Of a DNA stretch of 64,000 nucleotides, positions 42,625 through 52,655 are shown one piece after another. Origin of the DNA: an uncultured Blastocatellia bacterium (GTDB lineage Bacteria; Acidobacteriota; Blastocatellia; Chloracidobacteriales; Chloracidobacteriaceae); contig CALGZC010000022.1 in assembly GCA_937934745.1 (NCBI GenBank), forward strand, positions 1 to 64,000. The letters are read 5' to 3'. The position numbers were made by a program, and so were the translations under genes. The notes beneath the pieces are model-generated. The model was not told the DNA's origin. It made no database searches and worked only from the letters and a program-made list of their open reading frames with translations. How positions within the stretch are numbered: position 1 is the first letter of the stretch; every line of letters begins with the position of its first letter.

Positions 42625-43947
42625 ATGCCTCTCGATTTCACCCATGACGCCACACGCCAAAGCTGGGTTGTGACGGCCAACGCGCCTGACACCGACTTCC
42701 CACTCCAGAACCTTCCTTTCGGTCGCTTTGCAGAGCCATCTCATCCTGCACTGCGCATTGGCGTTGCCATTGGCGATCACGTCCTGGATGTCACCCGCTT
42801 GGCGGCGACCCTGACGGCAGAGGACGCCGGCGAAGCCTACGCCGGTTTCCAAGCCTGCGCGACGGGCGATTTGGCGGCCCTGTGCGCCTTGCCGCCGGCG
42901 CAGGTCGTGGTAGTGCGGCGCTGGCTTTCCAACGCGCTGTGGGACGCCGCCCCGGATGCTGCTGCTAACCGCGCGCGGCTGGCGCCGTTTCTGCATCCGC
43001 AGGCTGCCGTGACGCTCCACCGGCCGCTGGACTTCAAAAACTACACCGATTTCTATGCGTCCGTCTTTCACGCGACGAACGTCGGCGCGATGTTTCGCCC
43101 GGACAACCCGCTGCTGCCCAACTATAAGTACGTTCCCATCGGCTACCACGGGCGCGCGTCGTCGGTGGTCGTGAGCGGGACGCCCGTTCGGCGACCGTTC
43201 GGGCAGACGCGCCCGAATTCTGAGGCACCGCCTGTGTTTGGGCCATCGCGCCTGTTAGATTACGAACTCGAGGTCGGCATCGTTGTCGGCCAGGGCAATG
43301 CGCTGGGCGAGCCAATTCCGATGGGCGTCGCCGACGAACATATTTTCGGCCTGTGCTTGCTCAACGACTGGTCGGCGCGGGACATCCAGGCGTGGGAGTA
43401 TCAGCCCCTGGGACCGTTCCTGTCCAAAAGCTTTGCTACGAGCGTCTCGCCGTGGATTGTGACGCGCGCGGCGCTGGCGCCGTTCCGCTGCCCAGCCTAT
43501 GCGCGGCCCGCCGGCGACCCATCACCGCTTGACTATCTGCTGGATGAAACCGACCAGAGGCAAGGCGGCTTCGACGTGACGCTGGAAGTGGAACTCACCA
43601 CGGCGCGCATGCGCGCGGAAGGCCTGCCACCCGTGCGGTTGAGTCAGAGCCAATTGGCCGACCTCTACTGGACGCCCGCGCAACTGCTGGCGCATCACGC
43701 CAGCAACGGCTGCAATTTGCAACCGGGCGATCTGCTGGGCAGCGGTACGGTATCGGGTCCGACGAAGGACGCGCGCGGTTGCCTCCTGGAGCTGACCTGG
43801 CGCGGCGCAGAGCCACTGACGCTGCCTTCGGGCGAAACGCGCCGGTTTCTGGAAGACGGCGACGAAGTCATCTTGCGCGGCTTTTGCGTCCGGGAGGGCT
43901 TTCGGCGGATCGGGCTGGGCGAATGCCGCGGGCAAATTACCGCCTAA
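42625..43947 (+). CDS. fahA: Fumarylacetoacetase
   Basis: 440 residues. It hydrolyses 4-fumarylacetoacetate to fumarate and acetoacetate, the last step of tyrosine breakdown. The N-terminal domain starts with FPLQNLPFGRF; the catalytic domain has RPLDFKNYTDFYASVFHATNVGAMFRP, PIGYHGRASSVVVSGTPVRRP, LDYELEVGIVVGQGN and LLNDWSARDIQAWEYQPLGPFLSKSFATSVSPW, with metal-binding Asp/Glu residues. It starts 20 bp after the helicase gene. Homogentisate dioxygenase and maleylacetoacetate isomerase are not in the window. The frame is open upstream, but MPLDFTHD is the natural start. Confidence 0.95.
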   Translation: MPLDFTHDATRQSWVVTANAPDTDFPLQNLPFGRFAEPSHPALRIGVAIGDHVLDVTRLAATLTAEDAGEAYAGFQACATGDLAALCALPPAQVVVVRRWLSNALWDAAPDAAANRARLAPFLHPQAAVTLHRPLDFKNYTDFYASVFHATNVGAMFRPDNPLLPNYKYVPIGYHGRASSVVVSGTPVRRPFGQTRPNSEAPPVFGPSRLLDYELEVGIVVGQGNALGEPIPMGVADEHIFGLCLLNDWSARDIQAWEYQPLGPFLSKSFATSVSPWIVTRAALAPFRCPAYARPAGDPSPLDYLLDETDQRQGGFDVTLEVELTTARMRAEGLPPVRLSQSQLADLYWTPAQLLAHHASNGCNLQPGDLLGSGTVSGPTKDARGCLLELTWRGAEPLTLPSGETRRFLEDGDEVILRGFCVREGFRRIGLGECRGQITA

Positions 43948-44186
43948 GGAGGGTGGGGCGAGCGCGCGTCCGGCGCGATTGCGCTTGATGCCTCCGCTTG
44001 GACCTTGCCATGCTATGCAAACTTTGTCATTGCTTTTCAGCTCTAAATAACTTGTGCACTCTTGATCACTGTCTGGTTATCAATCTGGTAGTGCGGCGTA
44101 CGCCGCCCATATCTAAACCTGTGATGCGCCGGTTGCCGTGCGCATTCCGGACTGTTCTGGATTCGACTTCTTTGGGAGCTACGTAG

Positions 44187-47100
44187 ATGTCTTCCCTCGC
44201 TGTCGCCCATTTCCGCGTCGCCCGCCGCCTTGCATTCGCGGCTTTGCCCTGTCTGCTGTTGGCCCTGATGATGATTGGCTTTCCGGCGCGTCAGCGCGCC
44301 GCTGCATTGCGGAGTCTATCTATGTCCGAGCCATCCGCGCCAACCGATTTCACCATTTCGCTGCGCGGCTTTTGTTTCGACCCCAAGACCGGTGATCCGG
44401 CGCGTGAACACGCCAAGCGCGGTGGCTACCTGACGGAAATGTCAGGCGACGGTTACCGGCTTGTTCAGCTCGGCGGGCGCACGCAGGACGCTTGGTTGCG
44501 ACAATTGCAACAGATGGGCGTGGAGCCGGTGCAGTACATCCCGCACCAGACGTACCTGGCCTACGTGCCGGCGACGGCGCGTGAGGCGGCCGAGGCGCTG
44601 TCATTCGTGCGGTGGATGGGGCCGTATCACCCGATCTACAAGCTGAGTCCCGAGTTGCAGTGGGTGTTCACAGGCAAGGCCGGAAAGCCGGCGGACGATG
44701 GGACGTACCTGGTGGCGACCTTCAAGCGGGCCGGGTTGGAAACAGCAGTTCGGCGGGTGGCGACGGTCGGCAAGGTGCTGACGGCGGAGGTTATGCCGTC
44801 CGGTACGCCGTTTGACGTGTTGCGCGTTCGGTTGACACCACAGGGCGTGGCGGCGGCGGCCGAGTTGCAAGAGGTGATGGCGATTGAGCCATATGTGCCG
44901 CCGACGCTCGAAGACGAGCGCAACGCGCACATCACGGCCGGGAACTACACAGGCACGGGGATCGACGCCCTGGCAGCACCGGGCTACAACCCGCAGGCTC
45001 AGTTCGGGAGCAACGGAAGCGGTGTCTCGGTCGGCGTGGTGGACGACGGCGTGGAGATTCCCAGCCCGCAGGGCTTCTACATCACGGCGGCCAACGCCGT
45101 CGCGGGGCCGCCGCGCGGGGCGGATGGCGCGACCTCGTTTCGGGGCGGTCACGGGCATCTGTGCGCGAGCATCATTGCCGGGGCAACCCCGTTCCCGGAT
45201 ATTCGCGACCCGCGCAACTACAACTATGGGCTGGGCGTCGCGCCAGGGGCGCACCTGGTGAGCGTGCCGTTCATCACCGGCGGCTCGTTCCAGGGCGGGG
45301 ACGCGACGGCCGTGAACGACACAGTGACAACGCTGCCGCCAAACGGCGCGCGGGCGACGATTTCCAACAATAGCTGGGGCGCGGGCGTGGCGACCGACTA
45401 TGGGACGCGGGAAGCGCAGTACGACGCCTTTACGCAGGACGCCTCGCAGGGGGAAGGCATTGACCCGCTGCTGTTCGTCTTTTCGGCGGGCAACAGCGGC
45501 CCCAACGACGGGACGCTGACGCGTCCGAAGGCCGCCAAAAACATCGTCACGGTTGGCTCGTCCGTGGGACTGCGCCCGGAGCTGCCGCCGTTTTCGGGCA
45601 TCCCGAACACGAGTATTGATTTTCTGTCGAACTTTTCAAGTCGCGGGCCGGCGGCGGATGGCCGCGTCAAGCCGGATGTCTGCGCCCCGGGGCAGCGCAT
45701 TACCGGGCCACGCTCGACTTCAGGACAAGTCGGGTCGCAACTGGGCGACGGCATTCATATCCATAGCAGCGGGACATCCTTTGCCGCGCCGCACGTTTCC
45801 GGGGCGGCGGCGCTCTTTACCGGCTGGTGGCGGGCAAACAACGGTGGACAAATCCCAGCGCCGGCGCTGGTCAAGGCGGCGCTCATCAACGGCGCGGTGG
45901 ATATGAACGCCGAGCATCCGGGCGAGCCAAGCAGCAGCACGACGGCCCCCATCCCCAACAGCGCCGAAGGCTGGGGGCGCGTGAATGTGCGGCGCTCGAT
46001 ACCGAGCGGGCTGCCGACGGCCTACGTCAACGAAAGCGTCGCCCTGCTGGATGTTGGGCAGACCTATGTGTTTACCGGACAGGTGGCCAACGGCGGGCAG
46101 CCGGTGCGCGTCACGCTGGCATACAGCGACGCGCCGGGCGCGCCGGGCGCGAATCCGGCGCTGGTCAACGACCTGGATTTGCTGGTCACGGTGGGCGGGC
46201 AAACCTACCGGGGCAATGTTTTCGCCAACGGCTTGTCCGTGCCGGGCGGGAGCGCCGACGGCCGCAACAACGTCGAGAACGTGTTCTTGCCGCCGCAACC
46301 GGCCGGGACGCCCATTATCGCGCGCGTCATCGCGTCGGCGCTCAACGGGAACGGCATTTTAGGCAACAGCGATCCGACAGACCAGCACTTTGGACTGGTG
46401 ATCTCCAACGCCGTCGCGACCGCACCGACCACGCCATTGCTAGCAGCGACCAACGTGACGGCGACGGAGCAGGGCGGCAACGGCAACGGCGCCATCGAGC
46501 CGTGTGAGGTTGGCGCGCTGACGGTGCAGTTGCGCAACGACGGCACGCCGGCGACCGGACTCTCCGCCACGCTGACGGCGCTGACGCCGGGCGTCGTCGT
46601 TACAAGCGGCTCCGGGGCATTCCCCAATCTGGGAACAGGGCAGACGGCGACCGGGCCGACGCCGGCATTTCAGTTTACGCTCGGCGCCGATGTGCCGTGC
46701 GGTCAGGTGGTCCAGTTTCAGCTGACGGTCAACTTCGCCGGCGGCGGGTCGTTTGTGACGACGCTGCAAGTGCCGACCGGCTTTTCCGGCGGAAATTACG
46801 CCTTCGCGTCGTCAACCGGAGCGACGATTCCCGCCGGCGGACAGCTTGTCGCCGGCAGCCAGCTCGACGACGCCCTGGTGCCGTTGACGGCGCCGTTTGG
46901 ATTTTCGGTCTATACCGTCAACGTCGCCGCCGGCGCCACGCTGACGGCGGACACCAACGGGATTTTGCGTTTGGTCGGGGGTGGCGGGAGCCTGTTTGGC
47001 AACCAATCGCTGCCGACCGGCGGGACAGGGAGCGCGCCGGCGCTGTTCGTGTTCTGGGACGACATCGATCTAACGGCGCAGCAGGGCGGAAGCCCGCGCG

Positions 47101-48512
47101 GCATTTTTACACAGGTGACCGGCAGCGCGCCCAACCGGGAGTGGATTGTAGAGTGGCGCGGCGCGCGGTTCGGCACGAGCGAGGAAATTCACGTCGCGGT
47201 CGTCTTGCGGGAGGGAACAAACCGCTTTGAGTACCGCTATGCCCAAACCGGCTCCGGTAACGGGGACAGCGCTACGGTGGGCGTCCAGGCAGGGCCGTCC
47301 GGTCCCTTCACGCAGTTTTCCTTCAATCAAGGGATCATCACGCCGGGTCTGCGGCTGGACGCGCAACTGCCAACCTGCGCTCCGTGCGTGGCCTGCGATT
47401 ATGTGGTGACGCCGACAACACTGAGCTTGCCCGGCGACATCGTGCCGAGCGCGACGCTGACGGTGACGACGAGTCCGAGCTGCGCGTGGGAGGCGCGGGT
47501 GCGCAACGTGGACGCGCCGTGGATTAAGCTCATCAGCGCGCAACTGGCTGGGGGACAGGTCGTAACGCCACGGATGGTCGGACAGCTTGGCGATGTCAAC
47601 CGGCGGCTGGCGATTTCCGCCACCGGCAGCGCGACGCTGACCTTCGCGGTGGGGCGCAATCCGAGCGCCGCGCCGCGGACGGGGACGTTCTTCGTGGCCG
47701 GACAGGTGGTGACGGTGACGCAAGCCGGTTCGGCGGGGCCGAGTGCGCCGGTCGGCTCAACCATGGCGATGTTTCGCCCGTCGAACGGGTACATGTACCT
47801 AAAAAACCGCTTGATCTCGGATTTTGCCGACAATGACTTTTTCTATGGCCTGGCCGGCGATACGCCGTTGGCCGGAGACTGGGATGGGGATGGGATCGAC
47901 ACGCCTGGGATTTACCGGAACGTCAACGGCGTGATGACATTTTTCCTCATCAACAACAACACCGGCGGCTTTGCGGATATATCGTTTGGGTATGGGCAGC
48001 CGGGTGACATTCCGCTGGCCGGAGATTGGGACGGGAATGGGACGGTGACGTGCGGGGTGTATCGGCCCGGGTCGCAGACGTTTTTCCTGCGAAACGCATT
48101 GTCGGCGGGGAATCCCGACCTGACGGTCACAATCACCGGGTCACAAGCCAATGACGTGCCCCTTGCCGGGCGGTGGACGGCAGGAAACCCAGCGACAGGC
48201 GTTGGGTTGTACCGGCCGAGCACAGGGCAATGTCTGCTGAAGCAGGTGAATCTGAGCGGCGCGCCGGACACGACCTTCACGCTGGCGACAACGGGAACGT
48301 TTGTGGCGGCGGTGGCCGGAGACTGGACGCGGCAGGGCTTTGCAACGGTGGGCGTAGTGACCAACATCGGCGGCACGATCCAGTTCCAGTTGCGGAACTC
48401 ACACACGAGCGGCGGGCCCGATATTCGGGTCAACTACGGCGTGCCCGGCGATGTCCCGCTGATCGGGAACTGGGATGGGCAGTTGAAACCGCCGCCGGTG
48501 TCCGTGCCGTAG
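44187..48512 (+). CDS. Large secreted subtilisin-like serine protease with C-terminal repeats
   Basis: 1441 residues. A signal peptide lies in the first 40 residues (RRLAFAALPCLLLALMMIGF). An Inhibitor_I9-like or inhibitory propeptide follows to about 270. The S8 peptidase domain has D286 (GVVDDGVE), H322 (GGHGHLCASI), the oxyanion Asn in FSAGNSGPN and S531 (GTSFAAPHVSG). Beta-rich domains follow (about 615-1230), then from about 1240 four to five repeats of roughly 55 residues built on GDxPLAGDWDGxGxxTxGVYR, resembling FG-GAP/VCBS-type calcium-binding repeats. GGGAG lies 8-9 bp before the ATG. It probably degrades protein outside the cell; the repeats may bind the surface or polymer. Downstream hairpin at 48534. 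Confidence 0.93.
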   Translation: MSSLAVAHFRVARRLAFAALPCLLLALMMIGFPARQRAAALRSLSMSEPSAPTDFTISLRGFCFDPKTGDPAREHAKRGGYLTEMSGDGYRLVQLGGRTQDAWLRQLQQMGVEPVQYIPHQTYLAYVPATAREAAEALSFVRWMGPYHPIYKLSPELQWVFTGKAGKPADDGTYLVATFKRAGLETAVRRVATVGKVLTAEVMPSGTPFDVLRVRLTPQGVAAAAELQEVMAIEPYVPPTLEDERNAHITAGNYTGTGIDALAAPGYNPQAQFGSNGSGVSVGVVDDGVEIPSPQGFYITAANAVAGPPRGADGATSFRGGHGHLCASIIAGATPFPDIRDPRNYNYGLGVAPGAHLVSVPFITGGSFQGGDATAVNDTVTTLPPNGARATISNNSWGAGVATDYGTREAQYDAFTQDASQGEGIDPLLFVFSAGNSGPNDGTLTRPKAAKNIVTVGSSVGLRPELPPFSGIPNTSIDFLSNFSSRGPAADGRVKPDVCAPGQRITGPRSTSGQVGSQLGDGIHIHSSGTSFAAPHVSGAAALFTGWWRANNGGQIPAPALVKAALINGAVDMNAEHPGEPSSSTTAPIPNSAEGWGRVNVRRSIPSGLPTAYVNESVALLDVGQTYVFTGQVANGGQPVRVTLAYSDAPGAPGANPALVNDLDLLVTVGGQTYRGNVFANGLSVPGGSADGRNNVENVFLPPQPAGTPIIARVIASALNGNGILGNSDPTDQHFGLVISNAVATAPTTPLLAATNVTATEQGGNGNGAIEPCEVGALTVQLRNDGTPATGLSATLTALTPGVVVTSGSGAFPNLGTGQTATGPTPAFQFTLGADVPCGQVVQFQLTVNFAGGGSFVTTLQVPTGFSGGNYAFASSTGATIPAGGQLVAGSQLDDALVPLTAPFGFSVYTVNVAAGATLTADTNGILRLVGGGGSLFGNQSLPTGGTGSAPALFVFWDDIDLTAQQGGSPRGIFTQVTGSAPNREWIVEWRGARFGTSEEIHVAVVLREGTNRFEYRYAQTGSGNGDSATVGVQAGPSGPFTQFSFNQGIITPGLRLDAQLPTCAPCVACDYVVTPTTLSLPGDIVPSATLTVTTSPSCAWEARVRNVDAPWIKLISAQLAGGQVVTPRMVGQLGDVNRRLAISATGSATLTFAVGRNPSAAPRTGTFFVAGQVVTVTQAGSAGPSAPVGSTMAMFRPSNGYMYLKNRLISDFADNDFFYGLAGDTPLAGDWDGDGIDTPGIYRNVNGVMTFFLINNNTGGFADISFGYGQPGDIPLAGDWDGNGTVTCGVYRPGSQTFFLRNALSAGNPDLTVTITGSQANDVPLAGRWTAGNPATGVGLYRPSTGQCLLKQVNLSGAPDTTFTLATTGTFVAAVAGDWTRQGFATVGVVTNIGGTIQFQLRNSHTSGGPDIRVNYGVPGDVPLIGNWDGQLKPPPVSVP

Positions 48513-48533
48513 CGGAACCGTAGCAGGGTTGGA

Positions 48534-48557
48534 CGGGACGGCTTTGCAGCCGTCCCG
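48534..48557 (+). terminator. Strong hairpin after the protease gene
   Basis: Perfect 10-bp stem CGGGACGGCT / AGCCGTCCCG with a TTGC loop, 21 bp after the protease stop. There is no T run behind it, so it may be a U-tract-less terminator or only an mRNA 3' end stabiliser. Confidence 0.55.
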
Positions 48558-48686
48558 GCGTCGGCGTCGGGCCTGCCCTGGGCAGCGGGGGCGAAGTACT
48601 GACCTTCCCCGTTGTCTTGCATGGCAGGATCAAGGCCGATTAGGTTTGTAAAAACGTAGTCCACCACGAAAACCGCACGCAAAACG

Positions 48687-49703
48687 ATGACTCAACTGGC
48701 GAGCGTCACGCGCTTGCTCTCCCGGCTCGGAAAAAAGCCGAATATCGCGCCAACACCGTCACGCCTTGTCTATCAGGAAAACAAGCTGCGTGTGTTGGGC
48801 TACACGGCTGCGATCCCTAGGGGGCGGCGACGTTCTGTGCCGGTCCTGATCGTCAACTCGCTGATCAATAAGTACTACATCCTGGATTTGACACCGGGGA
48901 AAAGCTTTGTCGCCTATCTGGCCGGACAGGGTATTCCGACCTACATGATTGACTGGGGTGTTCCCGACGCCGGCGACGCACGACTGACGCTCTCCGATCA
49001 TGTCAATCGGTATTTGCATCACGCTCTGGAAGCCGTCTGCGCCGATGCCCGGGTTGAGCAGGCAGCGCTCATCGGCTACTGCATGGGCGGAACTCTGGCG
49101 CTGATGTACACCGCGTTGCATCCGGCCCTCGTCCGTGGGCTGGCGTTGCTGGCAACGCCCGTGGATTTCAATAACAATGCCATCCTCAACCTATGGACGC
49201 GCCGCGAGTACTTCGACGTGGACAAACTTGTGGATGCTTTCGGCAATCCGCCGGAGCAGCTTTTGCAGTCGGCGTTTATGATGATGAAGCCGACAAAGAA
49301 CATCACCAAGTACGTGGATTTGCTCCAGAACGCCGACAATGAGGACTTTGTTGAAACCTTCTTGGCGTTTGATTACTGGGTTAACGATGTGGTGTCGCTG
49401 CCCGGTGAGACCTTTCGGCAGTTCATCAAGTGGTGTTGTCAGGAAAACCAGCTGGTCCAGGGGAAGCTCAAGCTTGGGCGGCGGACGGTCAAGCTCGCGC
49501 AGATTACAGTCCCGTTGTTGAATGTGGTCGCCAACCACGATGATGTTGTCCCGCGTGCGTCATCTGAGGCCTTGATGTCATTGGTGGGAAGCCGGGAGAA
49601 AGAACTCCTGGCGGTCAACGGCGGACATCACGGCCTGTCTATTGGGCAAAGCGCCGTGGAGGTCGTGTGGCCGCAAATGACGCAGTGGATCAAGCAGTTG
49701 TAG
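48687..49703 (+). CDS. phaC: Poly(3-hydroxyalkanoate) synthase catalytic subunit, class III-like
   Basis: 338 residues, the short form. The lipase-like box GYCMGG has C132 as nucleophile; Asp in NHDDVVP and His in NGGHHGLSIG complete the triad. PVLIVNSLINKYYILDL and YMIDWGVPD are typical. It polymerises hydroxyacyl-CoA to polyester storage granules. Class III needs PhaE and class IV needs PhaR; neither is next to it, and no phaA or phaB is in the window. No clear ribosome site precedes ATG 48687. Confidence 0.9.
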   Translation: MTQLASVTRLLSRLGKKPNIAPTPSRLVYQENKLRVLGYTAAIPRGRRRSVPVLIVNSLINKYYILDLTPGKSFVAYLAGQGIPTYMIDWGVPDAGDARLTLSDHVNRYLHHALEAVCADARVEQAALIGYCMGGTLALMYTALHPALVRGLALLATPVDFNNNAILNLWTRREYFDVDKLVDAFGNPPEQLLQSAFMMMKPTKNITKYVDLLQNADNEDFVETFLAFDYWVNDVVSLPGETFRQFIKWCCQENQLVQGKLKLGRRTVKLAQITVPLLNVVANHDDVVPRASSEALMSLVGSREKELLAVNGGHHGLSIGQSAVEVVWPQMTQWIKQL

Positions 49704-49830
49704 TGTGCCGCGCAGGTGGGGTCTGACATCCGGGCGACCATCTGCGCAAACCCAGGTGTCAATCCGCAACCCTCAAGCCGCACGGCACCAACCTGAGGCG
49801 TTTTGCCCAGGGCGGTGGCTTCTAAGCTCC

Positions 49831-49897
49831 CACCGGCCGGTTTCGAGTGGTGTCTGCGCCGGCGAATGCACCGGCCGGAGTGCGACCTTGGCCGGTG
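49831..49897. repeat. Direct and inverted copies of CACCGGCCGG between phaC and the aldehyde dehydrogenase
   Basis: CACCGGCCGG occurs at 49831-49840 and 49869-49878. The second copy pairs with GGCCGGTG at 49890-49897, giving an 8-bp stem with a 13-base loop. No T run follows. It could be a protein site or a weak terminator; the rest of the 250-bp gap holds nothing else I can identify. Confidence 0.4.
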
Positions 49898-49953
49898 GAC
49901 CTGCCGGCCCTAACGTTTCTTAGCCCTCCATCTCGATCAAGGAAATCCTCGCT

Positions 49954-51465
49954 ATGTCTGCTCCGAATCCAGCCCCGTCAACAACGGCCACCGACACCGT
50001 TCCGGTCTACCGCATGCTGATCGATGGTCAGCTTGTTGCCGCCGAACATCACCGTACGTTCCACACCCTGTCGCCCGCCGACGGCCGCCCTCTGGCCGCC
50101 GTCCCCCATGCGTCCATCAACGACGCCGAGCGTGCCGTGCAGGCAGCACGCGCCGCATTTGAACTCGGTACGTGGCGCAATGCCGACGGTTCTCTGCGCG
50201 CCAAAGTCCTCAACCGCATTGCCGATTTGCTGGAAGCTCACCTGGAAGAATTTGCCCACCTTGAGGCAAGCGACCAGGGGAAACCGGCCGGCTACGCACG
50301 GGCGCTCGAAATCCCGGTCGTGGTGGAGACGTTTCGGCACTTCGCCGGTTGGGCCGACAAGCTCTACGGCGAAACCATCCCCGTCCCGGCCGCCGCGCTG
50401 GACTTCACGCTCCGCGAACCGGTCGGTGTTTGTGTTGGCTTTGCGCCGAACAACTATCCACTGGCACTGGCCGCCTTCAAGATTGCGCCGGCACTGGCGG
50501 CCGGTAACAGTATGGTGCTCAAACCCTCGCCGGCGACGCCGCTGACGGCCCTGAAGCTCGGAGAATTGTGTGTGGAGGCCGGTTTACCGGACGGCGTCCT
50601 CAACATCATCACAGAACCTGGGCACGAAGTCGCGGCCTACTTGCTCGAACATCCCGAAGTGGATTTGATTTCGCTCACTGGCGGCACGGAAACCGGGAAG
50701 CTCGTCAGTCGGGCTGCCGCTGGGACACTCAAGCGGGTCCTGCTCGAACTCGGTGGGAAATCCCCGTTCATCATCTGCCCGGATGCCGATCTCGACTTGG
50801 CCGTGACGGGCGCACTGATGGGGACGTTTTACAACTCCGGCCAAACCTGCACGGCAAGCACCCGGCTGTTCGTCCACCGCGCCGTGTATGCTGAGTTTCT
50901 CGACCGCTTTGTGGCGGAAGCCGACCGACTTGTGGTCGGGCATCCGTTAGATGAAGCAACCAACAACGGGCCGCTGGTCACACGGGCACAGTATGAAAAG
51001 GTGCTGAACTACATCGCCCTCGGGCGTGCCGAAGGTGCACGCCTGGTCACCGGCGGCAGCCGTCCGGCGGGGCTGCCGGAAGCCGGCCATTACCTCCGCC
51101 CGACAATTTTTGCCGATGCCCGCAACGATATGCGCATTGCCCGTGAGGAAATCTTCGGCCCGGTTGCTTCCGTCATTCCCTACGAGGACGAAGACGACGC
51201 CGTTGCCCAGGCGAACGATTCGATCTACGGGTTGGCCGCTTCAATCTGGACGCGGGACATCAAGCGCGGGCTGAACTTGATGAAATCCCTCCGCGTCGGG
51301 CAGGTTTGGATCAACAACCATAACATCTTTTTCCCACATGCACCGTTTGGCGGGTACAAGCAAAGCGGCAACGCGCGTGAGGGCGGCGCGGAGGCGCTGC
51401 GCCACTACACACAGGTCAAGAACGTCTATGTCGAGTTAGGCGATGTTCTACTGAGTCCGTTCTAG
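49954..51465 (+). CDS. NAD(P)-dependent aldehyde dehydrogenase, betaine/aminobutyraldehyde dehydrogenase-like
   Basis: 503 residues. Catalytic C299 (GQTCTAS) and E265 (LLELGGKSP) are present, as are FAPNNYPLALAAFKIAPALAAGN, TGGTETGK and the terminal PFGGYKQSGNAREGG. Family members oxidise aliphatic or amino aldehydes to acids; GYKQSG and TLKRVLLELGGKSP are seen in betaine-aldehyde and related enzymes, but the substrate cannot be fixed. A ribosome-like AAGGAA precedes the ATG by about 10 bp. Monocistronic by spacing. Confidence 0.92.
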   Translation: MSAPNPAPSTTATDTVPVYRMLIDGQLVAAEHHRTFHTLSPADGRPLAAVPHASINDAERAVQAARAAFELGTWRNADGSLRAKVLNRIADLLEAHLEEFAHLEASDQGKPAGYARALEIPVVVETFRHFAGWADKLYGETIPVPAAALDFTLREPVGVCVGFAPNNYPLALAAFKIAPALAAGNSMVLKPSPATPLTALKLGELCVEAGLPDGVLNIITEPGHEVAAYLLEHPEVDLISLTGGTETGKLVSRAAAGTLKRVLLELGGKSPFIICPDADLDLAVTGALMGTFYNSGQTCTASTRLFVHRAVYAEFLDRFVAEADRLVVGHPLDEATNNGPLVTRAQYEKVLNYIALGRAEGARLVTGGSRPAGLPEAGHYLRPTIFADARNDMRIAREEIFGPVASVIPYEDEDDAVAQANDSIYGLAASIWTRDIKRGLNLMKSLRVGQVWINNHNIFFPHAPFGGYKQSGNAREGGAEALRHYTQVKNVYVELGDVLLSPF

Positions 51466-51492
51466 GCCGTTGACCGTGTTCGCCTAGGTGGG

Positions 51493-51521
51493 TTGGCGTT
51501 TGGTATGCGGCCGCGTATAGT
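51493..51521 (+). promoter_or_regulatory. Probable promoter for hemH
   Basis: TTGGCG at 51493-51498 and TATAGT at 51516-51521 separated by 17 bp; the -10 matches the sigma-70 consensus in five of six positions. It lies 58 bp before the chosen hemH ATG. Confidence 0.45.
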
Positions 51522-51578
51522 TCCCGCTACGCACCCCGGCCCACCTTGTTGACGCCACGGTTTTACAGCACAGCACCG

Positions 51579-52637
51579 ATGAACATTCGAGTTTTCAAAC
51601 GTCCCCAGCCGCCACGTCTGGGCGTCCTACTTCTGAACCTGGGCGGCCCGGAAAAATTAGCCGACGTAGAGCCGTTTCTACGCAATCTCTTTTCTGACCC
51701 ATCTATTATCCGCCTGCCGTTTCCGGTCCTTCAGCGTCCGGTTGGGTGGTTGATTGCCAAGCTGCGCCGGCGGAAGTCGGTGCGCCTGTACGAGCAGATT
51801 GGTGGCGGGTCGCCACAGCGGCGTATCACAACTGAGCAGGCCGAAGCGCTGCGGGAAGAGCTGGCACGGCAGGGCATTGCTGCGCGGGTGTACGTCGGTA
51901 TGGTGTGCTGGCACCCACTCATTGAAAGCACGTTTCAGCAGATTCTTCAGGATCGGATCACGCACTTGGTCGTCTTGCCACTCTTTCCTCATTTTTCGGT
52001 GACAACCACCGGAGCGGCGACCAAGAAACTGATTGGCTGTTTTGACCGGCACGGTGGGGTACGTCAGATGCGGCGGAGTTATGTGACACACTACGAAACC
52101 GAGCCGGGCTACATCACGGCGCTCACCGAACTGATTGCAGACGAAATACGGCGGTTTCCCGATCCGCGCCCCGAAGCCGTGCAGCTATTATTCAGTGCGC
52201 ACAGCATTCCGACCAAGTATGTTGAGCAGGGCGACCCTTACCTGCGCCATCATGAGCGCACCATCGCGGCCGTCATCACCGCGCTCGTCCGCCGCTTTGG
52301 CGTTTCACCGCCACACTTCCTCTCCTTCCAAAGCAAGGTTGGTCCGGTACGGTGGCTAGAGCCGTCCACGGAAGATACCCTCCGGCGTTTTGCACGGGAA
52401 GGCCGGGAGCAAATCTTGATGGTGCCGATTAGCTTTGTTTCCGAGCACATTGAGACACTCTACGAACTGGACATTCAATATCAGGCAATGGCCCACGAAG
52501 TTAACATCCCACATCTGCGCCGCGTTCCGGCCCTTAACTGCCACCGCGCCTTCATTCGCGGCCTGGCAAACCTTGTGCGCACACGTCTGGCAGCCGAGTC
52601 TGCCGACCACGTCGCCGAACAGGTGGCTGGGAGGTAA
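51579..52637 (+). CDS. hemH: Ferrochelatase
   Basis: 352 residues. It inserts Fe2+ into protoporphyrin IX, the last step of heme b synthesis. The start LGVLLLNLGGPEKLADVEPFLRNLFSD is canonical; ELARQGIAARVYVGMVCWHP, LPLFPHFSVTTTG, FSAHSIPTKYVEQGDPY (catalytic His) and FQSKVGPVRWLEPST follow. In a chlorophyll-making cell it competes with Mg-chelatase for the same porphyrin. ATG 51579 is used; an in-frame TTG lies at 51546. Its stop is 18 bp before the response regulator start, so transcription may continue into that pair. Confidence 0.95.
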   Translation: MNIRVFKRPQPPRLGVLLLNLGGPEKLADVEPFLRNLFSDPSIIRLPFPVLQRPVGWLIAKLRRRKSVRLYEQIGGGSPQRRITTEQAEALREELARQGIAARVYVGMVCWHPLIESTFQQILQDRITHLVVLPLFPHFSVTTTGAATKKLIGCFDRHGGVRQMRRSYVTHYETEPGYITALTELIADEIRRFPDPRPEAVQLLFSAHSIPTKYVEQGDPYLRHHERTIAAVITALVRRFGVSPPHFLSFQSKVGPVRWLEPSTEDTLRRFAREGREQILMVPISFVSEHIETLYELDIQYQAMAHEVNIPHLRRVPALNCHRAFIRGLANLVRTRLAAESADHVAEQVAGR

Positions 52638-52655
52638 GTGAACCGCACGCCTGCT

